In this document: in pieces, positions 53,329 through 57,101 of the stretch
Numbering within the stretch: position 1 is the first letter of the stretch
How the letters are laid out: each line of letters begins with the position of its first letter
Source: Paracoccaceae bacterium
GTDB taxonomy: Bacteria > Pseudomonadota > Alphaproteobacteria > Rhodobacterales > Rhodobacteraceae
DNA length: 57,101 bases
Direction of reading: 5' to 3'
NCBI GenBank assembly: GCA_003567315.1
Contig: PWZT01000097.1
Span: 1-57,101 of the forward strand
Position numbers and translations under genes: made by a program
The notes under the pieces: model-generated
The model's database searches: none
Told to the model about the DNA's origin: nothing
The model's input: only the letters and a program-made list of their open reading frames with translations

Positions 53329-53403
53329 AAAGCGCCCGCGAGCCGCACCCACCCACCCGACCCTGCACGCCTCGCGGGCGCTGCCCTTGCCTGCGGCAAG
53401 GGC
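53329..53403 (-). repeat. Dispersed hairpin/G-quadruplex repeat, copy C
   Basis: Stem 1 is GCGCCCGCGAG (53332-53342) with CTCGCGGGCGC (53371-53381) around a 28-base loop. Compared with copies A and B both arms change so that pairing is kept. Stem 2 is GCCCTTGCC (53383-53391) with GGCAAGGGC (53395-53403). On the minus strand the loop holds four GGG runs (spacers 2, 1, 1), and stem 1 is followed by TTTC. It lies between the convergent P450 and FAD-oxidoreductase genes. Confidence 0.88.
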
Positions 53404-53430
53404 GATCGAGATGCGCCGATCAGGCAAGTG

Positions 53431-54468
53431 TCAGATAGCGTCGAACCCGAAGCCCTCGGGGATATCGCCCGCGCCTTCCAGCACGAGATCCGCCATGCGC
53501 TCTGCCAGCGCCGGGGCCATCGCAAAGCCGATCTTGAAGCCGCCATTGAAGACGAAATGCCCTGCGCGCCCCGGCCATGCGCCCATCAGCGGCGCGCGGC
53601 TTTTCGCGCGCGGGCGCACCCCGGCCCATCGTTCGATCACGGGCGCATCGCGCAGGGCCGGGCAGGCGGCGATGGCGCGAGCGTGGAGCGCATCGCATTG
53701 GCTGTCAGTGCTGGTCGGATCGGTAAAATCGCGCTCGCTGGTCGAGCCGATGGCGAGAGTGCCATCGCCATGCGGCACGATATGCAGCCCCTCCGTGAAA
53801 ATCTGCGGCGCGTCGGGGCAGGGATGGTGCAGCAGCAGCGACTGCCCCTTCATCCCGCCGCCGATATTCCGCCCTAACGCACGGGACAGATCTTCCAGCC
53901 CCTCATACCCTGTCGCCCAGATGACCGGCCCGTCCTGCGGCCCCTCGCCCAGGACGATCTCGCCCCCGAGCGCCTGAACCCCATTGGCAAGCGCCTGTCC
54001 GGCGTGGCGCGGATGCAGCCTTGCGCTCAGCGTGTCATGGATCACCAAGCCCGAGGGGCTGGTGACAGTGAGGCCCGGCGCATCGCGCGCCCGAAGCACC
54101 TCCCATCGCGCAAACCCTTCCCACAAGGCGCGCGCGCCTTCTGCCCGCGCCCGCGCAAGCTCCAGCCCGGCCTCGGCCACAGGTTGCACCCGCCCAAGGC
54201 GCGCATATCCCGGATCCTCGCCCGAAATCTCCGCCACATCGCGCCAAAAGCCCTCGGCGTTACGAAGGGCCTCAAACTGAAACGCTTTTTTTGCGTTCCA
54301 GTTCTCGGGCACATGCGGAGCCAGCGCGCCCACCAGCCCCCCGGAGGACCCCGCGCCGATATGGCGCTTCTCGATCACCCGCACGCGCGCGCCGCGCCGT
54401 GCGCACACAAAGGCCAGCGACAGTCCGAAAACGCCCGCGCCCATGATCGTCAGATCGGCCATTGCCAT
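53431..54468 (-). CDS. FAD-dependent oxidoreductase, candidate MnmC oxidase domain as a separate protein
   Basis: The 345-residue protein is a DAO-fold flavoprotein. The dinucleotide loop GAGVFGLSLAFVCARRGARVRVIEK is at residues 9-33, and GSSGGLVGALAPHVPENW near 40 and FVFNGGFKIGFAMAPALAERM near 312 resemble the oxidase domain of MnmC. That domain turns cmnm5U34 of tRNA to nm5U34. The divergent neighbour encodes the methyltransferase half. The ATG at 54468 or 54462 is possible. Glycine-oxidase-like activity on other substrates is the alternative. Confidence 0.8.
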   Translation of the reverse strand: MAMADLTIMGAGVFGLSLAFVCARRGARVRVIEKRHIGAGSSGGLVGALAPHVPENWNAKKAFQFEALRNAEGFWRDVAEISGEDPGYARLGRVQPVAEAGLELARARAEGARALWEGFARWEVLRARDAPGLTVTSPSGLVIHDTLSARLHPRHAGQALANGVQALGGEIVLGEGPQDGPVIWATGYEGLEDLSRALGRNIGGGMKGQSLLLHHPCPDAPQIFTEGLHIVPHGDGTLAIGSTSERDFTDPTSTDSQCDALHARAIAACPALRDAPVIERWAGVRPRAKSRAPLMGAWPGRAGHFVFNGGFKIGFAMAPALAERMADLVLEGAGDIPEGFGFDAI

Positions 54469-54521
54469 TTCCCGCGCGCCTCTGCACTACATCCCTTGCA
54501 TGTGACATATCGCAGGGCAGC

Positions 54522-55181
54522 ATGGACAACCAGCAGGCAGTGATCACCTGGCGCGAGGGCGGGATCCCGGTCTCGGCCCGCTTCGATGACCCCTATTATT
54601 CGCTGCAAAGCGGGCTGGAGGAGACGCGCCATGTCTTCGTGCAGGGCAATGATCTGCCCGCCCGCGCGCGCCCGGGGTTCCGGATCGCGGAGCTGGGCTT
54701 CGGCACCGGGCTGAACCTGCTTGCGACGCGGCACGCGCTTGGCGATGTGCCCGGCCCGATCCATTACACCAGCTTCGAGGCCTATCCGATGGCCGCGCGC
54801 GACATGGCGCAGGCGCTGGCCGCGTTCGCGGCGCTCGACCCCGCGCCGCTGCTTGAGGCGGTAGCGCAGGGCAAGACCGCGTTCCGGCTTGGCCCGCTGC
54901 ATGTCACGCTGATCCTGGGCGATGCGCGCGAGACCCTGCCGCGCTGGGCGGGCATGGCGGATGCGTGGTATCTCGACGGCTTCGCGCCCGCGAAGAACCC
55001 CGAGCTTTGGTCCGACGCGCTGATGGCCGAGGTCGGTCGCCACACAGCGCCGGGCGGAACATTCGCCACCTATACGGCGGCGGGCCATGTCCGCCGCGCG
55101 CTCGCGGCCGCTGGCTTCGAGGTCATGCGCCAGCCGGGGTTCGGGCGCAAACGCCATATGAGCACCGGCCGCAAGCCGTGA
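54522..55181 (+). CDS. mnmD: tRNA (5-methylaminomethyl-2-thiouridine)-methyltransferase MnmD
   Basis: The 219-residue protein corresponds to the methyltransferase half of E. coli MnmC and the stand-alone MnmD. It has FDDPYYSLQSGLEETRHVFV near residue 18, the SAM motif IAELGFGTGLNLLATRHAL near 60 and the catalytic-site WYLDGFAPAKNPELW near 147 (the LDGFAP-K-NP block is diagnostic). The enzyme converts nm5s2U34 to mnm5s2U34. It is divergent from the flavoprotein gene with 53 bases between the two starts, so a shared promoter region is likely. Confidence 0.92.
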   Translation: MDNQQAVITWREGGIPVSARFDDPYYSLQSGLEETRHVFVQGNDLPARARPGFRIAELGFGTGLNLLATRHALGDVPGPIHYTSFEAYPMAARDMAQALAAFAALDPAPLLEAVAQGKTAFRLGPLHVTLILGDARETLPRWAGMADAWYLDGFAPAKNPELWSDALMAEVGRHTAPGGTFATYTAAGHVRRALAAAGFEVMRQPGFGRKRHMSTGRKP

Positions 55182-55259
55182 GCGGGCAGGGCTGGCCTGT
55201 CTCTCGATCAAGGTTAGGCACGCGCATTCAGAGTGAAGCTGCCCGAGTTTGGCGGAGGG

Positions 55260-55277
55260 GCGCGCCTGACGGCGCGC
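55260..55277 (+). terminator. GC hairpin downstream of mnmD
   Basis: GCGCGCC (55260-55266) pairs with GGCGCGC (55271-55277) around TGAC, 79 bases past the mnmD stop. It is followed by a second copy of the 21-base motif. No T-run, so this is only a possible terminator. The 190 bases between mnmD and gyrB hold no gene. Confidence 0.45.
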
Positions 55278-55289
55278 GGCCTTCGGCGA

Positions 55290-55310
55290 GAGTATTTGGG
55301 GCAAGATGAA
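55290..55310 (+). repeat. 21-base intergenic motif, copy 2
   Basis: GAGTATTT, GG, then GGCAAGATGAA: identical to the copy at 42373-42393 except for the two middle bases. It follows a GC hairpin and precedes the convergent gyrB end. Confidence 0.6.
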
Positions 55311-55372
55311 GACAAGGCGCAGTCTGGTAACCGCTGGCGCGGGCTGACCGGGACCGGGGATGGCGCCTGGCC

Positions 55373-57101
<1,729 letters not shown>

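Noticed and set aside
37826..53403. The three repeats as a CRISPR array or insertion-sequence ends
   Set aside because: Copies are 6-9 kb apart with unrelated genes between, no regular spacing, no transposase and no target duplication visible.

Overview
The window looks like a chromosomal piece of a GC-rich alphaproteobacterium, most likely Rhodobacteraceae. Lineage hints are the Usg protein, the DUF1491 and TIGR02186 families, a DUF4169/ribbon-helix-helix gene pair, an alphaproteobacterial-type SspB, crotonyl-CoA carboxylase/reductase, a STAS-fused MlaE-type permease and the dense ATGA/GTGA stop-start overlaps. I found no rRNA, tRNA, CRISPR array, intact insertion sequence or prophage. Both ends are cut: a short membrane or exported protein at the left edge and gyrB at the right edge.

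Layout: (1) 1-6.9 kb, minus strand: 2-hydroxyacid dehydrogenase after the rod-shape cluster mreB-mreC-mreD-mrdA-rodA. (2) 7.2-9.0 kb: leuA with a previously unmarked Leu-rich leader peptide, a strong hairpin and a promoter that would make the leader mRNA leaderless. (3) 9.1-11.8 kb: lepB-rnc-era-DUF1491. (4) 11.8-15.3 kb: slipin/NfeD pair and L-threonine aldolase. (5) 15.5-17.1 kb: Nfu, TsaB, RimI. (6) 17.2-23.6 kb: BMP/nucleoside-type ABC transporter, then a TSUP exporter coupled to a TIGR02186 protein. (7) 23.6-29.3 kb: stand-alone Lrp-type sensor domain, RecD-like helicase, ccr, acyltransferase, ndk. (8) 29.3-34.2 kb: an apparently gene-free 0.65 kb stretch, clpX, clpP, a PIN protein coupled to an RlmI-type rRNA methyltransferase. 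(9) 34.2-37.8 kb: Entner-Doudoroff dehydratase edd with a LacI-type operator inside its promoter, M48 protease, ZIP metal transporter with an Irr-box-like palindrome over its promoter. (10) 38-43.8 kb: MCE/Mla lipid transport operon, DedA, DsbB, Usg. (11) 43.9-50.4 kb: gyrA, small conserved genes, fumC, sspB. (12) 50.6-55.2 kb: membrane alpha/beta-hydrolase coupled to a cytochrome P450, and the two halves of MnmC as separate divergent genes. (13) gyrB.

Most genes are housekeeping. The main new observations are non-coding. A dispersed repeat occurs three times (37.83, 47.16 and 53.33 kb). Each copy has two perfect hairpins whose arms change in a compensatory way between copies, and the 28-nt loop of the larger hairpin is a G-quadruplex motif on the minus strand. 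The leuA leader is the second strong signal. ClpX, ClpP and their adaptor SspB, and both gyrase subunits, are all within the window but in separate transcription units.
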